From: an uncultured bacterium
Lineage (GTDB): Bacteria > Pseudomonadota > Alphaproteobacteria > Sphingomonadales > Sphingomonadaceae
Reading direction: 5' to 3'
DNA length: 64,000 nt
Assembly (NCBI GenBank): GCA_942636505.2
Contig: CALOGB020000182.1
Span: forward strand, 1 to 64,000
Numbering within the stretch: the stretch's first letter is position 1; the number at the start of each line of letters is the position of its first letter. Below, in pieces: positions 26,503-36,821 of this stretch. The notes beneath the pieces are model-generated. The model made no database searches. It saw only the letters and a program-made list of their open reading frames with translations, and was not told the DNA's origin. Made by a program: the position numbers and the translations under genes.

Positions 26503-27636
26503 ATGACGATCGCCTCGACGCTCGATTTCCGCGAGGCTGCACGCAAGCGCCTGCCGCGGTTCCTGTTCGAGTATGCCGATGGCGGCTCCTATGCGGAGGC
26601 GACGCTCGCGCGCAACGTCAGCGACCTGTCGGGCATCGCGCTGCGCCAGCGGGTCCTGCGCGACGTGTCCGATCTCGATCTGTCGACGACGCTGTTCGGC
26701 CAGCATCAGGCGCTGCCGGTCGGGCTCGGGCCGGTCGGGATCGCGGGCATGTACCATCGCCGCGGCGAGACCCAGGCGGCGCGCGCCGCGCATGCCGCGG
26801 GGGTGCCGTTCTGCCTGTCGACGGTGTCGCTCTGTTCGCTTGGCGAAGTGGTGAAGGCGGCGCCGACCGGGCCGACCTGGTTCCAGCTCTACGTCATCCG
26901 CGACCGCGCGTTCATGCGCGACCTGCTCGCCACGGCTAAGGCGCAAGGCGCGAAGGCGCTGGTGTTCACGGTCGACATGCCGGTGCCGGGCGCGCGCTAC
27001 CGCGATCAGCATTCGGGGATGTCGGGCCCGCGCGCACCGCTGCGCCGGATGCTGCAGGCGATGGGCCGTCCCGGCTGGGCGTGGGACGTGGGCTTGCGCG
27101 GGCGACCGCACCAGCTCGGAAATCTGGAGCCGGTGCTGGGCAAGGCGAGCGGGCTGAACGATTACATGGGCTGGCTCGGCAGCAATTTCGATCCGTCGAT
27201 CGCGTGGAAGGATCTCGAATGGATCCGCGAAGGCTGGGACGGGCCGCTGATCATCAAGGGTATCCTCGATCCGGATGACGCGCGGGAGGCGGCGGCGATC
27301 GGCGCGGACGGGATCGTCGTGTCGAACCATGGCGGACGGCAGCTCGACGGCGTGCTGTCCAGCGCGGCGGCACTGCCGGCGATCGCGGCGGCGGTGAAGG
27401 GACAGCTCACGGTGCTGGCGGATTCGGGCGTGCGGTCGGGGCTCGACGTGGTGCGAATGCTGGCGCTGGGGGCGGATGGCGTGCTGCTCGGGCGGGCGTG
27501 GCTGTATGCGCTGGCGGCGCGCGGCGAGGCGGGGGTGACGCAGCTGCTGACGCTGATCGAGCGCGAGATGCGCGTGGCGATGGCGCTGACAGGGGTGCGG
27601 TCGATTGCGGAGATCGATCGGAGTATTCTGGTCTGA
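26503..27636 (+). CDS. lldD: FMN-dependent L-lactate dehydrogenase
   Basis: A 377-residue alpha-hydroxy-acid dehydrogenase that oxidises L-lactate to pyruvate and passes electrons to the membrane quinone pool. It matches E. coli LldD along its length: [50 protein letters not shown] and the catalytic His in [10 protein letters not shown], then [21 protein letters not shown]. The product of the fucose route encoded next to it is L-lactate, so the placement is functional. It is divergent from an IclR regulator. Confidence 0.95.
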   Translation: MTIASTLDFREAARKRLPRFLFEYADGGSYAEATLARNVSDLSGIALRQRVLRDVSDLDLSTTLFGQHQALPVGLGPVGIAGMYHRRGETQAARAAHAAGVPFCLSTVSLCSLGEVVKAAPTGPTWFQLYVIRDRAFMRDLLATAKAQGAKALVFTVDMPVPGARYRDQHSGMSGPRAPLRRMLQAMGRPGWAWDVGLRGRPHQLGNLEPVLGKASGLNDYMGWLGSNFDPSIAWKDLEWIREGWDGPLIIKGILDPDDAREAAAIGADGIVVSNHGGRQLDGVLSSAAALPAIAAAVKGQLTVLADSGVRSGLDVVRMLALGADGVLLGRAWLYALAARGEAGVTQLLTLIEREMRVAMALTGVRSIAEIDRSILV

Positions 27637-27688
27637 GAGTAAGCCCTTCTAAGGCTCGCTTCGCGCTGACGCAGCCCAAACAAGGCAA

Positions 27689-27792
27689 CCACCCCGGCGG
27701 AGGCCGGGGCCCAATTGGGGGACGGAGGTAACGGGGGGCCGCGCTACGTTACGACGGCCTTTCCAATTGGGCCCCGGCCTCCGCCGGGGTGG
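27689..27792. repeat. Long palindromic intergenic repeat, family A copy 2
   Basis: Two 30-base perfect complementary arms (27689-27718 and 27763-27792) carry the same CCCCGGC/GCCGGGG and CCAATTGG motifs as the copy at 2080-2187, with a one-base change in the middle. The centre also keeps a GGTAAC/GTTAC pair. It sits between convergent lldD and fucP. Confidence 0.85.
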
Positions 27793-27844
27793 TGGTTAGT
27801 GGCGAGGTCCTGCCAACTGTCGTCGCCCTGTGATGCTCCCGTGC

Positions 27845-29122
27845 TCAGTGGATCGTCGGCTGTAGCCTTTCACCCGACAGCGTCCGCCCGGCCTTCATCG
27901 CGAACGCCAACACCACCAGGAAGCACACCGCCGGCACGAGCATCGCGGTGTCGATCCCGGCGAGATCGGAGATATGCCCCATCAGCCCGGTCAGCACCGC
28001 GCCGCCGATGATCGCCATGATGATCAGCGAAGCGCCCGCGCGACGGAGCGGGCCCAGCCCGTCCATGCCAAGCGCGAAGATCGTCGGGAACTGGATCGAC
28101 ATGAACAGGCTTGCGAGCACCAGCGCGTATAGTCCGATCTGTCCGCCGACTAGACCTGCAACGGCGGCGAGCACGGCGCTTACCACCGCGAAGATCGCGA
28201 GCAGGCGAGGGGGTGCGATCCGGCCCATCAGCGCGGTGCCGGCGAACCGGCCGATCCCGAACAGCACGAGGCTGGCGAACAGGTAATCGGCGGCGTCGTG
28301 CTCGGCCATGCCGGGGACGTTCGCCTGCGCGTAACGGATCGTATAGCTCCACATCCCCACCTGCGCGCCGACGTAGAAGAACTGCGTCACCGTCGCGAAG
28401 ATCAGCCGCGGGTGGCGGAACACGTCGACGAACCGGGAGGGCGCGCCGACGGTCTCTTCGGCGCGGTGCTCTGGAAAGCGGATCACGGCGGCGGCGACCG
28501 CGAACAGCAGCACGACGAGGCCGATCACGAGATAGGGCGTCTGCACCGCGACGACTTCGCTGCGATAGAATGCCTCGCGCGCCACTGGGCTCATCGCCGC
28601 GACCGCGTTCTCGTCGTGGACGATCGCCGACAGGATAAAATACTTGCCGATCAGCACGCCCGCGACGGTGCCGACCGGGTTCGCCGCCTGCGCCCAATTG
28701 AGCCGCTTGGCCGCGGTCGTCGGGTCGCCAAGTTCGGTCATCAGCGGGTTCGCCGACGTCTCGAGGAATGCCAGCCCACACGCGATCACGAACAGCGCGG
28801 CGAGGAAATACAGATATTCGCCGTAATGCGCGGCCGGGTAGAACAGCAGCGCGCCGGCGGCATACAATACCAGCCCGGTGACGATCGCGGTCTTGTAGCC
28901 CTTCGCGCGCGTCACCAGCGCGGCCGGCACCGCGAGCAGGAAATAGCCCATGTAGAAGGCCTGCTGGACGAAGCTCGTCTGGAAGTCGGTGAGCGTGAAC
29001 GCCTTCTTGAACTGCGCGATCAGGATATCGTTGAGGTTGTTCGCCATCCCCCAGAGGAAGAACAGCGCGACCGTCAGCACGATCGCCGGCACATATTTCC
29101 TGTCGGCGGTCGTTCCGCTCAT
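27845..29122 (-). CDS. fucP: L-fucose:H+ symporter, MFS family
   Basis: A 425-residue, 12-helix transporter of the FHS/FucP branch. Characteristic are LFFLWGMANNLNDILIAQFKKAF, TSFVQQAFYMGYFLLAVPAALV and ACGLAFLETSANPLMTELG followed by RLNWAQAANPVGTVAG. The nearest known function is proton-coupled L-fucose uptake. It is the last gene of a five-gene operon whose other members fit L-fucose oxidation. Some family members carry glucose, galactose or other sugars, but the context favours fucose. Confidence 0.9.
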   Translation of the reverse strand: MSGTTADRKYVPAIVLTVALFFLWGMANNLNDILIAQFKKAFTLTDFQTSFVQQAFYMGYFLLAVPAALVTRAKGYKTAIVTGLVLYAAGALLFYPAAHYGEYLYFLAALFVIACGLAFLETSANPLMTELGDPTTAAKRLNWAQAANPVGTVAGVLIGKYFILSAIVHDENAVAAMSPVAREAFYRSEVVAVQTPYLVIGLVVLLFAVAAAVIRFPEHRAEETVGAPSRFVDVFRHPRLIFATVTQFFYVGAQVGMWSYTIRYAQANVPGMAEHDAADYLFASLVLFGIGRFAGTALMGRIAPPRLLAIFAVVSAVLAAVAGLVGGQIGLYALVLASLFMSIQFPTIFALGMDGLGPLRRAGASLIIMAIIGGAVLTGLMGHISDLAGIDTAMLVPAVCFLVVLAFAMKAGRTLSGERLQPTIH

Positions 29123-29150
29123 GATCCACTCCTGATTATGTTTTTGTTCG

Positions 29151-31173
<2,023 letters not shown>

Positions 31174-31177
<4 letters not shown>

Positions 31178-32019
31178 GCGGCGGCGACCATCGTCTGCGT
31201 CTGCTCGCCGAGGCCATCGATGCCGAGGCGGACCGTCTGGCCCGCACGCAGATATACCGGCGGCTTCTGGCCCAGGCCGACGCCCTTCGGCGTACCCGTC
31301 GAGATGATGTCGCCGGCTTCGAGCGTGCAGAAGTCGCTGAGGTACGAAACGATCGTCGCGACGTCGAAGATCATGTTGGCAGTGGTGCCATCCTGATAGC
31401 GATGGCCGTCGACTTCGAGCCACAGGCCCAGCTTTTGGGGATCGCCGACCTCGTCCGCGGTGACGAGCCAAGGACCGATCGGGCCGAACGTGTCACAGCC
31501 CTTGCCCTTGTCCCACGTGCCGCCACGCTCGAGCTGGAACGCACGCTCGGACACGTCGTGGACGACGCAATAGCCGGCGACATGCGACAGTGCGTCTTCC
31601 TTGGCGATGTGGCGGCCGGGCGTACCGATGACGACGCCCAGTTCGACCTCCCAGTCGGTCTTTTCCGAGCCGCGCGGGATCTCGACATCGTCGTTCGGGC
31701 CTTGGATCGCGCTGGTCCATTTACCGAACACGACCGGCTCGGCGGGAAGGTCCATGTTGCTCTCGGCGGCGTGATCAGAATAGTTCAGACCGATGCAGAT
31801 GAACTTGCCGGTGCGCGTGACGCACGGCCCGATCCGCGGCGCGCCGTCGACCTTGGGCAAGGTCGATACGTCGAGCGCGGCGATCTTCGCGAGGCCCTCG
31901 GGGGACAGCAATTCACCGGCGATGTCTCCGAGGTCCGCGGGAAGCGCGCGGATCGCGCCGTCCTGATCGAGGATGCCGGGCTTTTCCTGACCGCGGGGGC
32001 CGTAACGTAATAACTTCAT
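31174..32019 (-). CDS. FAH-family 2,4-diketo-3-deoxy-L-fuconate hydrolase (probable)
   Basis: A 281-residue fumarylacetoacetate hydrolase-family enzyme. It is predicted to split 2,4-diketo-3-deoxy-L-fuconate to pyruvate and L-lactate, as known for the equivalent rhamnose enzyme in sphingomonads and for Xanthomonas fucose use. The FAH core contains GLNYSDHAAES, KTDWEVELGVVIG (metal Glu) and DIISTGTPKGVGLGQKP. The ATG at 32019 begins MKLLRYGPRGQEKPG, a familiar start for this family. The substrate is inferred from the operon. Confidence 0.88.
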
Positions 32020-32030
32020 GCGGAATTCCT

Positions 32031-32771
32031 TTAGTTGACCCAGCCGCCGTCGATCACGTGGACCGCGCCGGTGGTGAAGCTCGATTCGTCGCTGGCGAGA
32101 TACAGGAACAGCGCGGCGATCTCCTCGGCGCGGCCCAGCCGGCCCATCGGCTGGCGCGCGACGAACGCGGCGTCTGCCTCGCTCACGGAAATGCCCTGAG
32201 TCCCCGCCTGCGAGACGATGCGTTCGCGCAAGGACGGGGTCTCGATCGTGCCTGGGCACACGCAGTTGCAGCGGATCCCGCGGCCGACGAAATCGGCGGC
32301 GATCGCCTTGGTGAGGCCGACCACCGCCGCCTTCGATGCGCCGTAGGCGTAGCGGTTGGGGATGCCCTTCACGCTCGACGCGATGCTGCTCATGTTGACG
32401 ATCGCACCGCCGCCGCGCGCGAGCATGCCGGGCAGGAACGCGCGGGTCATGCGGTGCATCGCGTGGACGTTGAGGTCGAACGACAGCATCCAGTCGTCGT
32501 CGCTACCCTGGAGAATATCGCCCGCCGCGACGAAGCCGGCGACGTTGGCCAGAATGTCGATGTCGCCGATCGTGGCGGGCAAAGCGGCGATCGCGCTGGC
32601 GTCGAGCAGGTCGACGACCAGACGTTCGACGCCGTCGATCGCCTGCAGCGCATCGCCATCACGGTCGAGCGCGAACACCCGTGCGCCCTCGTCGCGGAAG
32701 CGTTCTGCGGTGGCGCGGCCGATGCCTTGTGCCGCCGCGGTCACTACCGCGGTCTTGCCGGACAGTCTCAT
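32031..32771 (-). CDS. SDR family 2-keto-3-deoxy-L-fuconate dehydrogenase (probable)
   Basis: A 246-residue SDR resembling the DHRS6/BDH2-type ketodeoxysugar dehydrogenases. It has TAAAQGIGRATAERF (cofactor loop), ANVAGFVAAGDIL, NMSSIASSVKGIPNRYAYGASKAAVVGLTK (Ser, Tyr, Lys) and CNCVCPGTIETPSLRERI, a signature for this subgroup. It would oxidise the C4 hydroxyl of 2-keto-3-deoxy-L-fuconate before the hydrolase splits it. It is the first gene of the operon and ends 11 bases before the hydrolase. Confidence 0.87.
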   Translation of the reverse strand: MRLSGKTAVVTAAAQGIGRATAERFRDEGARVFALDRDGDALQAIDGVERLVVDLLDASAIAALPATIGDIDILANVAGFVAAGDILQGSDDDWMLSFDLNVHAMHRMTRAFLPGMLARGGGAIVNMSSIASSVKGIPNRYAYGASKAAVVGLTKAIAADFVGRGIRCNCVCPGTIETPSLRERIVSQAGTQGISVSEADAAFVARQPMGRLGRAEEIAALFLYLASDESSFTTGAVHVIDGGWVN

Positions 32772-32813
32772 TCCATCTCCTGCGCGTCGTTGTGCGTTTT
32801 GCCGGTTTTATTA

Positions 32814-32830
32814 GTCAAAGTGACTTTTGA
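32814..32830. promoter_or_regulatory. Dyad in the fucose operon / mutarotase intergenic region
   Basis: Two overlapping inverted repeats lie between the divergent fucose operon and mutarotase gene: GTCA-N3-TGAC (32814-32824) and TCAAA-N6-TTTGA (32815-32830). Position and symmetry suggest an operator. No specific regulator family can be named. Confidence 0.4.
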
Positions 32831-32883
32831 AAAGGGGCGGGGGCGCTATTGTCTGACGAATACGCCGCTACGAAGGGATTTCC

Positions 32884-33225
32884 GTGACGTACCGCATCGT
32901 TACCGCGCTCGACCTGGTCACCGACGCAGACCTGATCGCCGCCTACCGCGAACGCCACGCGCCGGGCGCCGTGTGGCCCGAGGTCGTGCGCGACATCGTT
33001 CAGCGGGGGTATCGAGAGATGGAGATCTGGCAGGTCGCCGACCGGCTCGTGATGATCGCCGAGGTGGAGGACGATTTTCCGCGCGCAGCCGACCCGGCGT
33101 TGCAGCCGGTCGTCGCGTCCTGGGAGACGGCGATGGACGTGTATCAGAAGCCGATCGAGGCGACCGGGCCGAAATGGGCGGTGATGGAGCGGATCTTCTC
33201 GCTCGCCGATCAGGCCGCCGGCTGA
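32884..33225 (+). CDS. L-rhamnose/L-fucose mutarotase family protein
   Basis: A 113-residue protein of the RhaM (COG3254) ferredoxin-like fold that interconverts sugar anomers. Typical are ERHAPGAVWPEVVRDIVQRGYREMEIWQVADRLVMIAE (the active-site His and Trp region) and the C-terminal W..MERIFSL. The start is GTG after GAAGGGA. It faces the fucose operon across a 112-base interval, so L-fucose is the likely substrate although rhamnose mutarotases share the fold. Confidence 0.87.
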   Translation: MTYRIVTALDLVTDADLIAAYRERHAPGAVWPEVVRDIVQRGYREMEIWQVADRLVMIAEVEDDFPRAADPALQPVVASWETAMDVYQKPIEATGPKWAVMERIFSLADQAAG

Positions 33226-33246
33226 TCTGTCCTTCTCCTCAGGTCG

Positions 33247-35538
33247 TTAAGGCGTGAGCGTCACGAAGCTGTCCATCACACGCTTGCGGCCCGACTGTTC
33301 GAAATCGATCTCCAGCTTGTTGCCTTCGATCTCGGCGATCGCGCCGTAGCCGAACTTTTGGTGGAAGACCCGCATGCCGAGCGAGAGGTCGTCGCGGCCC
33401 TTGTTGCCGAGGCTGATCGCGCTGGAGCGGCTTTCGACGACGCGAGCGGGCTTGGTCGTGAAGGTGCTGCCCGTGCCCGACGCACGTTGCCAGCCGGGAC
33501 CGCGACCGGTGCCGCGCGCGACGTCGGCGAAGGGATCGGCGCGGTCGGACCAGTTCGCCTGCCACAGGCTCGCGCCGCCGGACATGGTCGTTTCCGTGTC
33601 GATATGCTCGGCCGGGAGTTCGGCGACGAAGCGCGAGGGGATCGACGAGTTCCACTGGCCGTAGATGCGGCGGTTGGCCGCGTGAATAATGACCGCGAGG
33701 CGCCGCGCGCGCGTGATCGCGACATAGGCGAGGCGGCGTTCCTCTTCGAGGCTCTTCACGCCGCCTTCGTCCAAGGAACGCTGCGACGGGAACAGGCCCT
33801 CCTCCCAGCCGACCAGGAACACCGTGTCGTATTCGAGGCCCTTGGCGGCGTGGATGGTCATGATCGTGACCTGCGGGTCCTGCGCGCCGCCCTCGTTGTC
33901 CATCACCAGCGACACGTGTTCGAGGAACGCGCCGAGCGAGTCGTATTCCTCCATCGCGCGGACGAGCTCGCTGAGGTTCTCCAGGCGGCCGGTCGCCTCG
34001 ACCGATTTCTCGGCCTGATACATCGCGGTATAGCCGCTCTCGTCGAGCAACTGCCGCGCGAGTTCGGCGTGCGGCAGGCTGGTCGCCATGTCGCGCCAGC
34101 GGGCGATGTCGCCGACCAGCCGTCCGAGCGACTTCTTCGCTGCACCGGTCAGTTCGTCGGTGTCGAGGATGCGCGCGGCGGCGGTGGTCAGCGGCGTGCC
34201 GGTGGCGCGCGCGAGCTGGTGGATGCGCGCGACCGCCTTGTCGCCGAGACCGCGCTTGGGCACGTTGACGATGCGTTCGAAGGCGAGGTCGTCCGCCGGC
34301 TGGTTGACCACGCGAAGGTACGCCAGCGCGTCGCGGATCTCGGCGCGTTCGTAGAAGCGGAAGCCGCCGACGATCTTGTACGGCATGCCGATCGCGATGA
34401 AGCGGTCCTCGAACTCGCGCGTCTGGTGCTGCGCGCGGACCAGGATCGCGACCTCGTCCAAGGACTTGCCGGAGCGGCGGACGATGTCGATCTCCTCGCC
34501 GACCCGGCGCGCTTCCTCGGGGCCGTCCCAGACGCCGATGACCTTGACCTTCTCGCCGACGTCGCGCTCGGTCCAGAGCTGCTTGCCCAGCCGCCCGCCA
34601 TTGTTCGCAATGACGCCCGACGCCGCGCCGAGAATATGCGGCGTGCTGCGGTAATTCTGCTCCAGCCGGATGACCTTCGCGCCCGGAAAATCGCGCTCGA
34701 ACTTCAGGATGTTCTCGACCTGCGCGCCGCGCCACGAATAGATCGACTGGTCGTCATCGCCGACGCAGGCGATGTTCTTGCGCTCCTGCGCGAGCAGCCG
34801 CAGCCAGAGATATTGCGACGAGTTGGTGTCCTGATACTCGTCGACCATGATGTATTTGAAGCGCTGCTGATACTGCGCCAGCACGTCGCGGTGCGTCTTC
34901 AGGATCACAAGCATGTGGAGCAGCAGGTCGCCGAAATCGCACGCGTTGAGCGCGATCAGCCGCGCCTGGTATTGCTGGTACAGCTCGCCGCCGCGACCAT
35001 TGGCGTAGCGCTCGGACTCGCCCGCATCGATGTCGGCGGGGACGAGGCCCTTGTTCTTCCACTGGTCGATCAGCCCGGCGAGGCTGCGCGTCGGAAAGCG
35101 CTTTTCGTCGATGTCAGCGGCAAGGATCAGCTGCTTGAGCAACCGCAACTGGTCGTCGGTATCGAGGATCGTGAAGTTCGATTGCAGCCCGACCAGTTCG
35201 GCGTGGCGGCGCAGCATCTTGGCGGCGATCGCGTGGAACGTGCCGAGCCACGGCATGCCCTCTACCGCATCGCCGACCAGACGACCGACCCGCTCGCGCA
35301 TCTCGCGCGCGGCCTTGTTGGTGAAGGTGACGCTGAGAATCTCCGACGGCCACGCCTTCTTGGTAAAGATCAAATGCGCGAGCCGTGCGGTCAGCGCCGC
35401 GGTCTTGCCCGTGCCGGCGCCGGCGATGATCAGGACGGGCCCGTCGGTGGTCAGCACCGCCTCGCGCTGCGGCGGGTTGAGACCGCGCAGATAGGGAGGC
35501 TCTGCTTGCGGCGCGGACGTTTGGGCGATCTGGTTCAC
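33247..35538 (-). CDS. uvrD: UvrD/PcrA-type ATP-dependent DNA helicase
   Basis: A 763-residue superfamily 1A 3'-5' helicase for DNA repair and recombination control. Motif I is AGAGTGKTAAL, motif II is VDEYQDTN, motif III is GDDDQSIYSWRGA, motif V is TIHAAKGLEYDTVFLVGWEEG and motif VI is LAYVAITRARR. The C-terminal Tudor-like domain (VFHQKFGYGAIAEIEGNKLEIDF) is the PcrA/UvrD type that binds RNA polymerase. The GTG at 35538 starts 20-odd residues before the first conserved block. An ATG at 35640 would add 34 residues and cannot be excluded. Confidence 0.94.
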   Translation of the reverse strand: MNQIAQTSAPQAEPPYLRGLNPPQREAVLTTDGPVLIIAGAGTGKTAALTARLAHLIFTKKAWPSEILSVTFTNKAAREMRERVGRLVGDAVEGMPWLGTFHAIAAKMLRRHAELVGLQSNFTILDTDDQLRLLKQLILAADIDEKRFPTRSLAGLIDQWKNKGLVPADIDAGESERYANGRGGELYQQYQARLIALNACDFGDLLLHMLVILKTHRDVLAQYQQRFKYIMVDEYQDTNSSQYLWLRLLAQERKNIACVGDDDQSIYSWRGAQVENILKFERDFPGAKVIRLEQNYRSTPHILGAASGVIANNGGRLGKQLWTERDVGEKVKVIGVWDGPEEARRVGEEIDIVRRSGKSLDEVAILVRAQHQTREFEDRFIAIGMPYKIVGGFRFYERAEIRDALAYLRVVNQPADDLAFERIVNVPKRGLGDKAVARIHQLARATGTPLTTAAARILDTDELTGAAKKSLGRLVGDIARWRDMATSLPHAELARQLLDESGYTAMYQAEKSVEATGRLENLSELVRAMEEYDSLGAFLEHVSLVMDNEGGAQDPQVTIMTIHAAKGLEYDTVFLVGWEEGLFPSQRSLDEGGVKSLEEERRLAYVAITRARRLAVIIHAANRRIYGQWNSSIPSRFVAELPAEHIDTETTMSGGASLWQANWSDRADPFADVARGTGRGPGWQRASGTGSTFTTKPARVVESRSSAISLGNKGRDDLSLGMRVFHQKFGYGAIAEIEGNKLEIDFEQSGRKRVMDSFVTLTP

Positions 35539-35638
35539 CGGTGAACAGGTAGGGAACGGGGGGCGATGGGGCAAGCGGGTATGGCTTGCGCGGTTCGACG
35601 ATACGTGGAACAAGTTAAGAACATAAAGGGAGGCGGGC

Positions 35639-36034
35639 ATGCTGGCGGGACGATGTCATTGCGGAGCGATCAGCTATGCCGCGGAGGGCGAGCCCGAGCA
35701 TCACGCGCTGTGCCATTGCGGCGATTGCCGGCGAAGCGCGGGTGCGCCCATGGTAGGCTGGATCGCATTCAGATCCGAGCAGGTGACCATCTCGGGCGAT
35801 CCGGTGACGTATGAATCGTCGGCAAGCGGTCGGCGTCAATTCTGCGGACGGTGCGGGACAGGACTATTCTATACCAATGCCGCGTATCTGCCGGGGATCA
35901 TTGACGTGCAATCCTGTACGCTGGACGATCCCGAAGCGGTCGCGCCGGGTGCGCATATCCAGGTGGCCGACCGACTGGCGTGGATGGCGGATGTGGCTGC
36001 TCTGCCTGCGTTCGAGCGATATCCGGGGATGTGA
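35639..36034 (+). CDS. GFA (CENP-V) family zinc protein
   Basis: A 131-residue protein with zinc ligands in GRCHCGAISY, ALCHCGDCRRSAGAP and QFCGRCGTGLFYTNA, the classic GFA/Mss4-like fold. Some members were described as glutathione-dependent formaldehyde-activating enzymes, a role not supported for most. It is 101 bases upstream-divergent from the helicase gene, with no clear functional partner. Confidence 0.92.
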   Translation: MLAGRCHCGAISYAAEGEPEHHALCHCGDCRRSAGAPMVGWIAFRSEQVTISGDPVTYESSASGRRQFCGRCGTGLFYTNAAYLPGIIDVQSCTLDDPEAVAPGAHIQVADRLAWMADVAALPAFERYPGM

Positions 36035-36236
36035 CCTAACGCCTCATCTAGAGTTTCGGCGCGTCGTCGGACCGACGCCAAACCGTCGCGCGAGCGTAAC
36101 GAACCACGGGTAGGGGATGCGCAGCGACGTGGTTCGTCGTCGGAGATGCCGCACCCAGAAAGGTGTCCCGACGCGCTGGCGCCGTCGCCCGCAGGCATAG
36201 CCTTGCGGACCGCAGGACCATTTGAGGAACATCATC

Positions 36237-36566
36237 ATGAAGCTTTTCATCAGCGTCGCTTCGGCGGCGATCGTCGGCGCTTGCCTGTTTTCCACGGGTG
36301 CTTCCGCGAGTTCCGGGCGCGACGCGGTATCGGTGCGCGTGTCGCGCGCCGGGCTCGACCTGACCAGCGACGCCGGGCGCACCGCGTTCCAGCACCGGCT
36401 GCATTCGGCGATCGCCGGCGCCTGCCAATCGCACGGTGCCGGCCTCGCAGCGCTCGCCGACGCGCAGCAGTGCCGCAAGGAAATGACTGCGGATGCGGAC
36501 GTCAAGATGGCCACATTGTTCGGCCGCAATGGCATGCAGCTCGCGAGCATCGGTGAAGCTCGGTGA
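36237..36566 (+). CDS. UrcA family exported protein
   Basis: A 109-residue protein with a signal peptide (1-26, ending TGASAS). The family pattern follows: VSVRVSRAGLDLTSDAGRTAFQHRL and a conserved Cys pair in AIAGACQSHGAGLAALADAQQCRKE. UrcA proteins are abundant in sphingomonads and caulobacters and have no established biochemical role. The ATG follows GAGGA by eight bases. Confidence 0.88.
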   Translation: MKLFISVASAAIVGACLFSTGASASSGRDAVSVRVSRAGLDLTSDAGRTAFQHRLHSAIAGACQSHGAGLAALADAQQCRKEMTADADVKMATLFGRNGMQLASIGEAR

Positions 36567-36604
36567 ATTAACTCGCTGATTAAGGTCGAGGAGGTCGGTT
36601 CCGA

Positions 36605-36735
36605 ACGATCCTCCCCCTTGCGGGGGAGGTGGCGCCGAAGGCGACGGAGGGGGAGGACACGGAACAGGGGTTATCCCTGCCTCCCCCTCCGTCTGGCAAG
36701 GGCCAGCCACCTCCCTCTGGCGGGGGAGGATCGTT
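36605..36735. repeat. Palindromic intergenic repeat, family B copy 1
   Basis: A 131-base element begins ACGATCCTCCCCC and ends with its reverse complement GGGGGAGGATCGT. Inner complementary blocks are GGTGGCGCCGAAGGCGACGGAGG and CCTCCGTCTGGCAAGGGCCAGCCACC (partial). Copies lie at 38501-38621 and 43925-44054. It is located between the UrcA gene and pit. Confidence 0.85.
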
Positions 36736-36779
36736 AAGGCGACGTCCCAAATAGGGTCGAACGATCGCTTGATTTACAT

Positions 36780-36797
36780 CTGTCATAAGATTGTCAT
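36780..36797 (+). promoter_or_regulatory. Pho box (PhoB site) upstream of pit
   Basis: CTGTCATAAGATTGTCAT consists of two 7-base half sites with a 4-base spacer and matches the PhoB consensus closely. It lies 24 bases before the pit ATG, overlapping the likely promoter or transcript start, a position that would favour repression. Confidence 0.8.
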
Positions 36798-36821
36798 CGT
36801 AAGGGCCGACTGCACATTCCT

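Noticed and set aside
33358-35544. 728-codon plus-strand frame opposite the helicase gene
   Set aside because: Antisense shadow of UvrD/PcrA; no start signal and no recognisable domain.
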